Assembly: GCA_963971225.1 (NCBI GenBank)
Contig: OZ020269.1
Location: forward strand, 76,670,450-76,734,449
Source: Melieria omissa
Lineage: Eukaryota > Arthropoda > Insecta > Diptera > Ulidiidae
Length of the DNA stretch: 64,000 bases
Reading direction: 5' to 3'
Below, in pieces: positions 10,906 to 22,327 of the stretch. Below the pieces are notes generated by a model. The model saw nothing but the letters and a program-made list of their open reading frames with translations. It was not told the origin of the DNA and ran no database searches. The first letter of the stretch is position 1. Each line of letters begins with the position of its first letter. The translations under genes were made by a program, and so were the position numbers.

Positions 10906-11728
10906 CAGCGCCGTAACTAGGCATGTGCAGGCGGTGCGGCGCACCAGGGCCCCCGGCCCTGAGGGGCCCCGAAGATTTCTTTTTTTTTTTTAGAATTCGT
11001 TTTAAAGTATGAGCTAGAAAAGATCTACTAAAATCTACTTTCCATTCAAAAATTAAGTAAATGAAAACGGTAAAACAGCTAGCCGATTTTCTCATGATTG
11101 AACACAGTTCGTTGATGTCAACTTTTTCGGATATTTATACTGCTTGTATAATGTACCTTACTATCCCAGTGACTGTAGCGTCTGCTGAACGATCATTCTC
11201 AAAATAAAAGCTCATTAAGAATTATTTGAGGAGTTCAATGGGGCAGGAAAGATTAAATGGGCTAGCTGTTCTGTCGATCGAGAATGAAAGAGCAGGAAAA
11301 ATTGATTTCACGAAAATTATTGATGGTTTCGCCGCCATGAAATCGAGAAAAAAGTCATTTTAGAGAAATAAGTAAACGCAAGAGACTGAGGAGACACCTA
11401 ATGTGCAGGAACAGTATATTTTTATGAGTGATGTTTCTGTGATTTCGTTATTTGTAAGTTAAAAATAATTACGTGCAGTCTAGAATATTTTGCTGTAAAA
11501 ATATCTACCTAATACAGAATATAGTGTAATAGTATGTGCATATGAGAAATAAAGAAATGGTTTAAACCAAAGTATAATGCTGTTTTCAATTTCTCACGAC
11601 CTTTGAACCCTTTTTTTAATGGACTTCGAAAAGGCTTCGAAATCACCTTTTTTTTTTTAGAAATTCATTTTTAAGGGCCCCTTACGAAATCTTGCACAAG
11701 GGCCCCCGAGACCCTCGCTACGGCGCTG
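10906..11728 (+). mobile_element. Short hAT element with intact ends
   Basis: The ends CAGCGCCGTAACTAGG and, inverted, CAGCGCCGTAGCGAGG are flanked by a perfect 8-bp duplication TCCGTATT (10898-10905 and 11729-11736). The subterminal regions are rich in GGGCCCC. The interior keeps only the 3' end of a hAT transposase gene. Confidence 0.93.
11074..11363 (+). pseudogene. hAT transposase C-terminus
   Basis: The reading frame encodes a C-terminal hAT dimerization domain with IPVTVASAERSFSK, then KLIKNYLRSSMGQERLNGLA and IENERAGKIDFTKIIDGFA, ending at TAG (11361-11363). One in-frame TAA lies directly after SFSK, where a hydrophobic residue is normal in the family. This is the ZBED/ZMYM-like hAT subgroup. 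The catalytic core is absent. Confidence 0.88.
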
Positions 11729-11736
11729 TCCGTATT

Positions 11737-12023
11737 CATTCCATAAACCCAGTAATATGAGTTATTTGTCTGAATCAGACTGAAATATAACCTATATAAT
11801 ATAATTTGAGTATACTATGGCCTGTCCACGCACTTTTTCAATTTTTGCAAGAGAGCGTGTCGGCTGCGGGTAGGAAACTGTATTTCAACTACAACGCGAT
11901 GCAGTTGTGCGCAGGCACGTGTCTCCCCCGCACGCGACTATGTCGCTGTATACGCTGTCATATGGTACTGCATTATTTACAAAAAATTGAACTACGCTGA
12001 GCTGTGCTGCGTGTGCGGCCTGC
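11737..12023. other. Unassigned spacer
   Basis: GC-richer sequence between the hAT and the CAGTGAC-type element. No coding domain, RNA gene or repeat was recognised. Confidence 0.4.
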
Positions 12024-12043
12024 GTGTCCGTCAGTGACTACGT

Positions 12044-12806
12044 CAACGATTAAGCGATGTGAAACTGGGAGAGTAAGCCGATTTTTGTGCGTTTTTTGCA
12101 ATTCACGTACACAGTCCGTGTGTGCTGGCAGTGATCAGCTTTTCACTGTGTCTGCTCTTTTCCCGATATTAGGGATTAGGGATTCTTTACAATTATTTGC
12201 TTTTTAAAGTATGTTCTTATTAATTTTCTGGATTAAATGCCAACACATGAACTTTTTTGGTTTAATTATGTAAATATTAATGAAAATATACCAAAGAACA
12301 CAAAGCTAAATGCTTGAATATGACAGGGTCAATTGCCGTCCTTTGTATTTCGCATTTCTTCATTTAGCGAATCTCTAACGATCAGGTATGCTTTTTTTGC
12401 TAAATGCTGTAGTTTGACCGCAGGGTTGTTTTTTTGAATGCAGCTTATAAAATCTTAATTTAACTGAATTAAAAGCATACCCAAAGATTATTTTGACGCT
12501 TTTGGGCAATAATATATTTTTCTAGTCAATTTTATACAAACGTATTACGAAATGGCACCAAAAATATACAAATAAAAAGACAAATTTCTTTGGTCACAAA
12601 AAATGACTCACACCAGCTACACTGGCAATTTGAAATCAACTAGAACAACAACCCCGTTTTAGAAATTTATATGGAGGAAAAAGTACCTTCCTGATCAAGC
12701 TTGGGCCCTACTAGTCAGCCCCAAGGTTGCAATTTTGCAATAAAATTAGTGTAATTCTGTGCATGTATTTCTACCGGCTCTCCCAGTTTCACATCGCTTA
12801 ATCGTT
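12044..12806. mobile_element. CGATTAAGCGATGTGAAAC-type MITE, copy 2
   Basis: The ends CAACGATTAAGCGATGTG and its inverse continue into AAACTGGGAGAG on both sides. The element sits within the terminal repeat of the 12032-14694 element; ACTACGT is duplicated on both sides (7-8 bp depending on how the end is drawn). The interior matches 8439-9103 in the opposite order. Confidence 0.85.
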
Positions 12807-13535
12807 GACTACGTGACGCGAAACTGAGCGGGGAAATGATTTTCAGACCATTTTTTGCTTATTCCAATCGTCCGATAGTGTACGGGTTTTCTTCCTAAGC
12901 ATTCGCACAGCACCGGTTACCAGTCAATTGCTTGCATATTAAAGTGATAACTTTTCTTATTTGCTGTAAATATAGCGTTGCGAACAACCTTGTTTTACTG
13001 GTCTAAGAAATTTTGATTGTAACCCGTACCAGCAAAAAGCAGAAATAAATTATTTCATACGCTAAAGTCAGCAGATATTCGGTTGCGTTTTCCTTCTGTT
13101 CATGTCTAATTGAGTTTGCCGTTTCTAGTGTAGCAAGAAACAGTGATGGCAAGTTGAACTCTTTTCAAACGCAGAGGTGCAACTCAAGCAATTCAAACGT
13201 AAACGCTTTGAGGGCAGTAAGGAAAAACTGAATTAAAATCATATTAAAACACGTTGCAACATACTTGTGACGTTTTTCAGCAACAACGGTTTTATGCAAT
13301 CAATTTCCTATGAACGTACTACAGAATGGAAGAAAAAAAAACGATTATTTTATTTGCAAATAAACTTCGAACGCACCAGCAGCCCTTGCCCTGCCTTTTG
13401 TATGGAGAATTTACTGTACGAACTCTAATCAACTCTGGGGCCTAGATTGACCGAATTTGCGACTCGTGGGCCAAGATTGACCAAATTAGCAACCGTGTTT
13501 GCCGCGTTCCCCTCTCACTTTCGCGTCATCTAGTC

Positions 13536-14682
13536 CAGATACAAATATAGAAGGTAGAACCGCTATAATTTGTTTTGACACTAAACGTGCTTATTGACGT
13601 TTCTCGTATTTGTCAAAAGCTTGGGTCGTGATGGCACTTCGTTGTAATACTAAATTAGGGCTATTTAAGGTTCTAAGGATTTTTAGATCTTTTTTTTAAA
13701 TAAACACGAACATTTCAATGTGACTAGTACATTTTGTTTAGTAGTATTATTGACTGTTAGACAAGCAACAACGCAATAATTAATACAAAGGTAAATTGTT
13801 ATGTAATTGTTTTTTTTATTTCTTACTAATATTCATTCTTTTTGTGTTTTCAAATGGCTGTTTAAAAACCGTATCCTAAAAATCCGTATCATAAAGTAAT
13901 CCACCGTTCACGCATGAAGGGTATTGTGGGGAAACAGAAAAACGTTACCGCACTATTATGGCAAATAGAACGGGTATTGTGACAACCGATAAAACAACAA
14001 CTCATATTGTATTTTATATTAATTATTAAAATTGAACTTATTGAAAGTTCTCAACCACCTACGCTGCGTAATTAAAGAACCGTTATTTGTTTGTTTGCTT
14101 TCACTTCTTTGAATCAGCAGAGTTATAGAAAAGGACCAGATTGCCAAGTTGCATTGTTTACATTTGAAGTTTGAAAAAAAAGAAGCTTAAAAACAGGAAC
14201 AACCCACCAAGCAAAATGTGAGAAATAGGCAACTATTGTCAGTGCCAACAAATTGGCGACTCACCGATTAATTGGCACGGCGACAAATTACAAAAACACT
14301 TTGTTTTCTAGTACTTTGAAATATCGAATTGAACTATGTTTTGTATTTCAGTGAGATTGATCGTAATTGAAAAATTGTTATTCATTCGTCAACGGTTGAT
14401 TCAAGCCTAAAACATCAAACACCAAAACTATAAGTATGATGAGTTTATTGTGGAAAATATACATACGGAACTAATACATATTTACATTTTGAGAATCTAA
14501 ACCCAAAAACCTAAACAAAACACATTTCAATTTTGTTGACGTAAGAAAATGTTCAAGGGATTTTCTAACAACAGTACGGTAGCACATTTTCAAAGTAGAA
14601 CGTCAAAAACACGTTTAGTGTCAGATGTGCAACATGGCGGCTGAGAAGAAGCAACGGCTCTACTTTCTATTTTTGTATCATG
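13536..14682. mobile_element. P-like transposon derivative, copy 2
   Basis: The left end is CAGATACAAATATAGAAGG (a changed CATGATAC start). The right end, inverted, is CATGATACAAAAATAGAAGG. It is flanked by ATCTAGTC at 13528-13535 and 14683-14690, a perfect 8-bp duplication. The first 340 bp and last 170 bp are nearly identical to copy 3 (32175-32922); the middles differ. No coding remnant was recognised. Confidence 0.87.
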
Positions 14683-14702
14683 ATCTAGTCATTGGTGTCC
14701 GT

Positions 14703-17057
14703 ATACGCCTAGGCTAAACGTTATCAATGCAATTGCTGCAGCCAGCACAACAAAAACCCAGCCCTCGCCCTTTGTTACAAAACAACATATATTAAGTAGT
14801 ACGTCAGCTTCTAAAGTTTCTGTTCAAATATTTATAACAATTTTTTCACGAATTGAAGAAGACTCATAAAGTTTTCCGAAAATCTACCAAATTCAAATAA
14901 AATGTACCAACCAGCATAAAATAAAAATGCAAACATAAATCTACCAAGTTTGTTAGAATTCTACCAAAGCGCCAACAGAGTCTGTACTAGTCTTGAAACT
15001 TCGCTCAAATGGCCAATCTGTCAAAAAACTTTGAACATATGGTTATCTTTGCGTATTTAGATAATAAAAGTGAGAGAGCAGCCAAAGCAGCTGTTCGCTA
15101 TTTGCCCGCTGAAATGAATTTGTCGCACAACTGATTTCCACTAAAAAGGATTAGTAAATACAATTTTCTGCTCATAAATCAATTTAAAATTGTTAACTAT
15201 TTCATTCGCATGCGACCTCTTGCATTTTTCTTGTTTTCTTGTGGTTTTAATTTAATTTTGCTCTCTCTATGAAAAAGTGGTGAAGAAGTACACAGCTGTT
15301 TTTGCAGATACATTTCCGCGCCAAAAATTTATCTTTTAGACGTGGCAGCTCGCGGACTTCTGAAAACTCAAAATAATGAACATTGGTTTTTCATTTATAT
15401 ATGACCGGGAAGGAAGTTTTTACTACTGGGGAAGTTCCACAGCAAGTTATTAGCTATTTGCAATCAACAAATATTGCTCATTTTAGTTTATATCGCTACA
15501 GTCGTTCATTATATACGACCAAATTTTCATATAAATTTCCTTTTGATGATCCTGCTGAAATTCGAGGTGAAAAACAATCAGCTGTTAATTGTTCGCGAAT
15601 TTGCCAGCATCACCGCCTTTGCCAAGCAATATTATTTTATATGAAGAACTACCCCGGAACAAGGATTTATGCGCGTTTTTGATTCTAACTGAATATTTAA
15701 ATGGTTTGCCATCATAAAATCATTTTTGCAGTTGCTTTTGTAGATACTTTTCTTGCATTATTCTGCCGTCACTTTCTATGTAATTGTTGTGCGGCCAAGA
15801 AGTAAAAATCGTGGTGAACCTATATCAGCTGTTTCTTTGTTGCGAAAATTTCCGCGATTGGAAGTTGTACCACAGATTTAACTTTCATGCTAAAATCTAT
15901 TCGGAAGAATATTACTTGTTATTTTGCACATCTACAGGAAAATGCAAGAAGGTTTGCATCGTTAAAGTTTGTTCATGGCTTTTGATACTGCTGCATTTTT
16001 GCATTCTTCCGACGGTTTTTATCATACATATTTTGTGCTGCCAATAAGTAAAAGCCATGGTGAGTAAATATCTGCTTATTTGTTTATTCGTCGGCCACCT
16101 GCTTGTTGCTCGGGGTAAATTAAAAATAGCTCTACTTTATAACAATTAAGTCTGATATTATATAAGTAAATATTGTGATATGTCAAAAAGTCCTTTTTCT
16201 AAACATCAGATACGTCAACATATTGTTTTATTCTATGACTGAATCAATTTCAAGAGTTTTTTACCTATAAACTGTATCTCATGTGCAGAATCACAAATGG
16301 TTTTTTATTCAGTTCTTAGGTAAAGGATAATATTTGACATGAGAACACCTCTTTTTCTTACAAAGACCATTCATCGGATGCAGTATGAGTGCGAACATAA
16401 CATGCGCAAGATTACAAATAAAACAACACCGCAAAACGCAATTCCGTTCGCAATAAATTTCTGAGATAAACACAATTTGTATGTACTTGTACAAGCAAGA
16501 AATGTCTTCAAATAATCTACTAAAGCGAATATTAATCACAAAGCATTTTGATACTTTAATTTTCTTGATTTGAATCTATTTTTGTGCTTGAATAATTTTG
16601 TGCTATAACAAAAAAATGTATAAAATCAGTTTCACCATGCAATTTTTCGGGCTCCAGGAAACAAAGTTGTATGTTCTATTGACTTTTCGAGAACATACGA
16701 CAAAATCTTTCTCAGACAACGTTATCTGCGCAGTATCTTCCGTGGTGGGAAGCATGTTGCCGGTGACAGTCCTGATGTGACAACCAAAAGTCTTGATGTG
16801 ACAGTTCGATATGAGTGCTGCCAATTCATTTCACAGGAGTTTCAAGTCTAGTATAGACTCTGGCGCCAACACTCGTGTTTTCCGGATCGAAAACACAGAT
16901 GGCAGCGAATCGATAGTAACGAAAACCATCGATAGTGAAGTAAAAATGAAAACTATCGATAGTGCCATCGATTGCAGCTCTACTTCCATACAATATGCTA
17001 CTTAAACCAACAGAAAATAGTGTCAGTGACTACGTGACGCGAAAGTGAGAGGAGCGG
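14703..17057. other. Unassigned region with short repeats
   Basis: No protein family was recognised. The 15383-15682 and 15784-16047 ORFs lack any domain signature. Two related blocks (near 15789 and 16036) share a GCC-AA-AAGTAAAA-C-TGGTGA pattern about 247 bp apart. CAGCTGTT recurs several times (about 15088, 15290, 15577, 15827). At 17024-17057 a single CAGTGACTACGTGACGCGAA end of the 12032-14694 family directly precedes the next repeat. Confidence 0.35.
16906..16975. promoter_or_regulatory. Cluster of ATCGATAG motifs
   Basis: Four ATCGAT sites fall within about 70 bp, three as ATCGATAGT. They are close to the TATCGATA element bound by DREF/BEAF-32 in Drosophila housekeeping promoters and insulators. 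No promoter or transcript can be shown next to them, so a regulatory role is inference. Confidence 0.35.
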
Positions 17058-17962
17058 CCCTGTCGGACCTGAGACAACCAGTTCCCAAAATTCATTGGTC
17101 TTTCAACTGGTTTTTTGTAGTCAATTGGGCAACTAGTTGTCCAAGTCACTGACAGCGGATGCAGAAGTGGGTGAGTTCGCGTCTAATCGTTCACGTTCTG
17201 CGTGCGCGTTCATAGGCGAGAAGAAACATGAAAATACGAAACGAAACGAAAGACGAAAAAGAGGTGAAATAATCAACACTATTCTGTTATGGCTGATCTT
17301 GCGATGCTTTTGTTACAACAACAACTTAGAAATGTTTCTTTCTGTCTGCTTCTATGACTCGAAGTACGCTCGATTTGCACGTTTTGTCTTGAATGATTTC
17401 AGTTAGAATTTTGCGTGGTTGCGTGAAGCAACGAATTGCAGCAGCAGTCGAATGGTATGTATTAAAAAGGTTATGTAATTATGTTTATGTAATTATTTAT
17501 TAATTTATTTATTTTTTTATTAATTGCAGGCGAAGTCAGGATGTTGAACTGCGTCAGACCCCAAACAGTTTCGACTGAAGTGTGTCAACAAGTCGAAGTT
17601 CATCTTAACGTGCACCAATACTTGTTTTATTCGCTATAATTTTTTCTTATTATTTTTAAATATTTTTAGAATAAAATAATTAATTAAAAAATGCACTGTT
17701 TTATTTTCTCCATAAAAATCGAGTGGTTAGAAATCTAATCCAGAATAAACTAGTTCGCAAACTAGTCGCTTTCAACTGGTTGCTTCGGACTAACCTTGGA
17801 CTAGTTGCAAATGGATGCAGACGGGGACAATTAACCCTCGCCTAGGACACCACCATGTAAAAAGGTGAGTTTGCTACAAGAAAACGAGTCGATTCAGAGG
17901 TCATATGTGACTGTCAAGCGACTAGTTGAAAAACTAGACTTGGCCCAGGCCGATTTCCCACA
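17058..17962. mobile_element. CCCTGTCGGACC-type repeat element, copy 1
   Basis: The inverted ends CCCTGTCGGACCTGAG and, inverted, CTGTGGGAAATCGGCC continue with CAGTTCCC and GTTTTTCAACTGG-like blocks. The left 100 bp and right 140 bp match 31347-32068. The middle (about 17165-17830) has no recognised coding content. I could not identify a target duplication. Confidence 0.6.
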
Positions 17963-18066
17963 GCGAGTGTAAAAAATCCACAATACACACATAAAATTCA
18001 CCAATACTCTCACATAACAGCTGATACTCCGGCCCCACAGCTGATATTCCTGACTCCATACAAACT

Positions 18067-18165
18067 GAAAATGGAGGGTTGTTGTGTTGGTCAATTCCAA
18101 AATGGAGGATTGTTGTGCTGGTCAATTTTCATGTGGGAGGGTTATCGTTGTGGTTCATTTTTAAT
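18067..18165. repeat. Three tandem ~32-bp repeats
   Basis: The pattern AAAATGGAGGGTTGTTGTG then TTGGTCAATT is repeated three times with mismatches. Short degenerate tandem repeat, non-coding. Confidence 0.6.
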
Positions 18166-19035
18166 TGCATAGAACATTAATTTATTTTTTGCACAGAGTT
18201 CTGTGATATTTTTATAGAAAAATGAATATAAAATTCTATTACTGCTTACAAATATAAGGACTGTATCGAAAATTATAAATACACCAAAAAATGCTTCATA
18301 CTAGTGCATAACAAAAGTTAGAATTTTTTTTTTTTTATAAATGGCATTTCATATTGTATTGTTTTGTAAATAGCAACAAAAAAAATTTTTTAGTGGGAGG
18401 CTAACCCACATTTTTAATCCTTTTGTCGAGGTCCTTTTTTAAATTCTGGACACGGCCAGAATCTAATTTTTTGTTGACACTATCCCAACCTTTTTTAAAT
18501 TTTTGAACGGAGTTAGCCGGTTTAGATCTTTTTTTAAGGTTCCTCTTCATCAACGCCCAGAATTTTTGGATAGGGCATATCTCTGGACACTTTGGAGGAT
18601 TCATGTTTTTCTTAACAAAATTTATGTTCTTTTCTTCATACCACGTTAGTACTGGCTTAGCATAATGGCAAGAAGCTAAGTCGGCCCAAAACCAAGTCTT
18701 GCCAGTGTGCTTTTTCACCGTCGCACTATGGCCCGGTTTGCCATTTTTCGTTGCAAAAATCATAACTTCTGAACCAATAAAGATATTTAAAAAATTTAAA
18801 CTGCATCTGAAAGTGTAATATCTAAGCTTTAAAATGGGGAAAAAACAGGGCGCCACAGTAACAGGGGGCTTTAAAATTCGTTGCCAAAGTTAAGATTTAG
18901 TAAAACTTCATACTACAATGAAATTACTTATTTGTTTGCATTAAAAAATTATTTTTTTGATATATTTTTTTTAATAAATTAATATAATTTATTGATTCAT
19001 ACGTAATTTTTTACAAAAAAAAATTTTTTGGAAAG

Positions 19036-19353
19036 TTAAATTTTTTCAAAATCGCTATCTACACTGGAAGGAATGTCTAATAATGAAATCATTTCTAAGC
19101 TATAAGTATCTGTAAGTTCTTTTTGTGATCTTACAGATCTCATAGATGAAATAACTGGATCAGAAGAGACTGCTAACATCTTGAAAAGGTCTTCATTTTG
19201 TCTAGCTCGTGATATTTTGCAAGCGTTCATACATCTATACCTTTTGTAGTCATTATTTTTGCATTCTTGAGCTTCTTCAGACAAATCCCCTTTTGGTAAG
19301 CACTGGTATACTATAAAATCCTTTCCATGTGCTTCAATTTTATGCACCGTAGG
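19036..19353 (-). pseudogene. Transposon-associated protein fragment of unknown function
   Basis: The open frame carries a VHK...HG motif, then LPKGDLSEEAQE, an Arg/Lys-rich stretch with SRARQNEDLFKML and SSDPVISSMR, and an acidic C-terminus ending DSDFEKI. The same order (VHKLLIHG, LPIGQMSEDAQEA, ARK-YRQKTMEDVF, SSDPYIS, LLSAPSV) occurs at 53839-54213, so the two are homologous. I do not recognise a defined function. Its upstream part is cut off next to a Helitron fragment, and the whole lies within the interrupted DD37E element. Confidence 0.6.
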
Positions 19354-19419
19354 AGTAAGTTTTTTTTTCTAAAAAACTCAATCGAGGCTGCTAAGATTTA
19401 GTAAAGAAATCGACTGCGC

Positions 19420-20020
19420 TTGAACCAGATTTAAGTTAAATGGGCGGTGCCACGCCCCCTTGTTTAATACCCGCACAATTCCCGCTGTCGAATGATATGA
19501 ATAAATGGTAGGTCCGTACTTAGTTTCATTGCTGTGCGACTTATAATTCAGCAAAATATTAAGGTCACAAAAAATATGCCACGCCCCTTGTCCAACGCCC
19601 ATCAAATCTTACCAGTAGAATGACTCATCTATGGGACGACACAATACTAAATTTCAATCCTGTGCACCTTACAATTTCGAAGATATTCCATTATTCAGAT
19701 TTGGCTTGTAAGAGTGGTGCCACGCCCCCTCGTCCAATACCCGCCCCATTCCATCTGTCGAAGGACACGACTAAATAGTAAGTTCCTAGTGAATTTAATT
19801 GATGTGTGACTTATAGTTCCAACGTTATCGTCTGACAATTTTCAGGATTCACAGTCAAAAATTACAGGGGTTTTCCGACTTTTCCAATAGATTTTCCGGA
19901 ATTTTCTTTTCGCACGAACCTGAACTGACACAAGACGAATCCAATAAAGAAAATTTCATTGAAATCGGCCAGTCCGTTTGAGCGTCATTACATATATAGA
20001 TATAGATAAATCCCAGCAAC
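19420..20020 (-). mobile_element. Helitron tandem-repeat fragment, inverted
   Basis: Three irregular repeats contain GGTGCCACGCCCC. The reverse complement is closely similar to 43310-43450 within the Helitron at about 42388-43556 (GGGTATTGAACAAGGGGG, CAATGAAACTAAGTACG). The terminal CTAG end is missing, so this is an internal fragment. Boundaries are approximate. Confidence 0.6.
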
Positions 20021-20537
20021 ACAAAAGGGTTTTTGACCGTACTAAATGTGCGCAATTTTCCGTATAATTACATGGTTTTCGACCCGAGGTTGCTTCACTT
20101 TTATTGCTCTAGAAAGTAAAGCGGCAAAAAGCGGCAGCTGAGTTTTGGAAGTTAGGTAAATAATTGAATAGCAAATAACCTCCCTCAATTTCGCGGAGGT
20201 CATTTTTGGTCTTTTTTTTTATTTTCGATCAAAGTTGAAAAAAAGGTCGAAATATAGACTTTTCGAGCAATCGGTAGATCGAACAACTTTTAAAACAAAA
20301 TAAACATTTTTTAATTTTATTATATTAACAATTAACGTACCTTTTAGAAAAAACCATCAAGTTACCGATTGGTCGCTTCATTTACATACAAATCAATCTT
20401 AAAGAGGAAAAAAAAAAACAAAAAATACACATTTTTCTCGATGTGGAAAAATTGTCAACTTTGAGCGGCTCTATCTCCCAAACTACTAATCTGAATTTAA
20501 TGAAAGTTACATATTCGTAATCCCTGGAAAATTCTCA
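20021..20537. other. Unassigned insertion remnant
   Basis: AT-rich sequence between the Helitron fragment and the duplicated block. No coding domain was recognised. It belongs to the material inserted in the DD37E transposase gene. Confidence 0.35.
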
Positions 20538-21692
20538 ATAAGATGCGTGTATTCATTTTATCGAACGCTTTCATGAAATTTTTGATTTTTGCAACGTTTT
20601 ACCGACCGTTGGGCCATAGTGCAACGGCAGCAATCTCTACTTGAGGCACTCATTTAGGTACATTTCAGCATTCAGGGGCTTGTCCGTGAAGAATGGAGTC
20701 AACATTTTTTCACACTTGCATATTGCTTGCCAAACAAGAATCTTATTGCCAAATTTTTCGCCAAAAATTTATTTGTCAGCTTTTGAAATTTCACTGCCTT
20801 TCGGAACTGCGTAGAATTGGGGTCCTGGCAGCGTTTTGTAGTCCAATTTCACGTATGTTTCGTCGTCCATTATGATGCAATAAAATTTTTGCCTACAAAT
20901 ATAGTCGTAAAATTTTCGGGATCTGGTTTTCACCTGCGCGACTTGCTGAGTGCTTCGTTTTGGCTCCCTTTGCTTTCTATATGTTCCCAACTGGTTTCTC
21001 TTCTTGGCACGTTGGACCATTGCTGCACTCGTTCCGGCTTTTTTTGCGCAATCGCGTACGGATATCTCCTTATTTTTTTTAAATAAGGCACATATCTTAG
21101 TATCTAGCAATGGTTGGGACGCACCCTTTTGACGACCTTGTCCTGGAAAATCCTCAAGTGTGCAATGTGTAGTATACCGGCGAATGGTTTTTGTACAGCG
21201 AACAGGCTAACATTTGCTTCTTTTGCTAGTTTTCTATACGACATTCCTTTGGTTGATGCTCATTTGGACAAAATTTCCTGACGAAGTTTTGCGGAAAGTC
21301 CTCTCATTTTTAAGCGCTTCGATATACTACAACAAATTTTTCACGAAAATAACAATTTGAACCTCTAGAATCTAAAAACCGATTATCCTGAGCAACCAGC
21401 ATTGCATAGCCCACTTTATATGATTTTTAAAGTGTATTTATAATTTTCGATACAGTCCTTAATAACATCGTTTGAATATGTCTCTAACATGTCATTATTT
21501 AAGTTTTCATTGACTCATTATCAAAAATCACCCTTGTGTCTAGAACAGTGCATTTTACACCAAAAGCATCTCTGACCTCCGATGATTTGGTGCTTAATTT
21601 GCGAAATGCAAATCGGGTTGACCCTGGATGGCTGCTAAATGTGCAGCTGCACATAATAACATAACAAATAACATAAAAACATAACAATGTTT

Positions 21693-21814
21693 AGAAAATG
21701 TATGCATTTTTTATTGAAATAATTGACAATTATGAAAATAATAACATGCATCGAGAAAATGTATGTATTTTCTATTGAAATGATTGACAATTATGAAAAT
21801 AACAACATGCATCG
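21693..21814. repeat. Two 61-bp tandem repeats beside Gypsy LTR
   Basis: Two units starting AGAAAATGTATG and ending ACATGCATCG. The Gypsy element inserted at the end of the second unit (target GTAT, 21814-21817). The same pair is carried along in the duplicated block. Confidence 0.8.
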
Positions 21815-21817
21815 TAT

Positions 21818-22242
21818 TGTAACGATAAGACAGTCTGTCGCTGTGCAAAGCAACCCTGCCGCTTCGCGCCGTGCCATAATTGAATGTGGCAACGACGGCC
21901 GCGATAATAACTTTTAGTCCAATCTGGCAACAATGGTCGCGATCATCAGGGAAGCATTTAGTCCACTCCGGAATGTGCGGGAACGATCTGCGCGATGGCC
22001 GGACAGAGTATAAAAGGTGGCCGGAGGCGGGCAACGAGTCAGTCTGGTTTTGACAAGTGAAGTTGCCACACGGAATAATTAAGCAAATACTTAAGTGTAC
22101 GAACAGAAAAGTGTAAACTGTGAATAATAAAGTGACTGTTGGTGTATTTTATTGTCTGCGTTTAAGAAACTGACTGTGTTTTATTTTCAAATCACACAAT
22201 CCAGAGATACGTGACAGCCCACTAGACTTAGTATTCGGAACA
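21818..22242 (+). repeat. Gypsy 5' LTR, duplicated copy
   Basis: A 425-bp LTR starting TGTAACGAT and ending GGAACA. It contains a TATAAAAG box at 22009-22016 and an AATAAA-like signal near 22123. It is followed by a primer-binding site at 22245-22263. It agrees with the 3' LTR at 22106, where the other 5' copy differs. Confidence 0.92.
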
Positions 22243-22327
22243 TTTGGTGTCAGAAGTGGGATTGTGGAAAATTGAAGATAAAAAAAAAAAAAAAAAACTA
22301 AAGAAATAAAATTATAAAAGCACGGAC

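Larger units (their letters stand above)
12032..14694. mobile_element. CAGTGAC-type element, copy 1, with two insertions
   Basis: The terminal repeats CAGTGACTACGTGACGCGAAA (left) and CAATGACTAGATGACGCGAAA (right, inverted) are flanked by GTGTCCGT at 12024-12031 and 14695-14702, an 8-bp duplication. The left repeat is split by the MITE at 12044-12806 and the right one by the P-like element at 13536-14682. With both removed, the core is roughly 750 bp. The left part is nearly identical to 63451-64000, where the same terminal repeat is uninterrupted. Non-coding. The CAG start and 8-bp duplication suggest hAT. Confidence 0.85.
18401..21307 (-). pseudogene. DD37E transposase, split and mutated
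   Basis: The N-terminal part (about 21307-20600) contains helix-turn-helix sequence and the first catalytic Asp in IIMDDETYVKLDY. The C-terminal part (18856-18401) contains the second Asp in FWADLASCHYA and, 37 residues later, CPIQKFWALMK. In the family the last catalytic position is Glu in a P-I-E context; here it is Gln, so catalysis should be lost. The 37-residue spacing fits the DD37E group (ITmD37E/TRT-like). Frame breaks are visible between 21270 and 21110. Homologous remnants lie at 47205-47990 and 51720-52390. Confidence 0.82.
18257..21459 (-). mobile_element. DD37E Tc1/mariner relative, interrupted
   Basis: The inverted ends AGGACTGTATCGAAAATTAT are flanked by TA (18255-18256 and 21460-21461). 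A transposase gene on the minus strand is split by about 1.7 kb of later insertions (about 18880-20600). The right end, with part of the transposase, is present again at 24097-25018 because of the tandem duplication of 20538-24096. Confidence 0.88.

Noticed and set aside
15383..16047. Two ORFs of 99 and 87 codons as host genes
   Set aside because: No domain, no splice partners, low-complexity composition, and surrounded by repeats. Chance ORFs are more likely.
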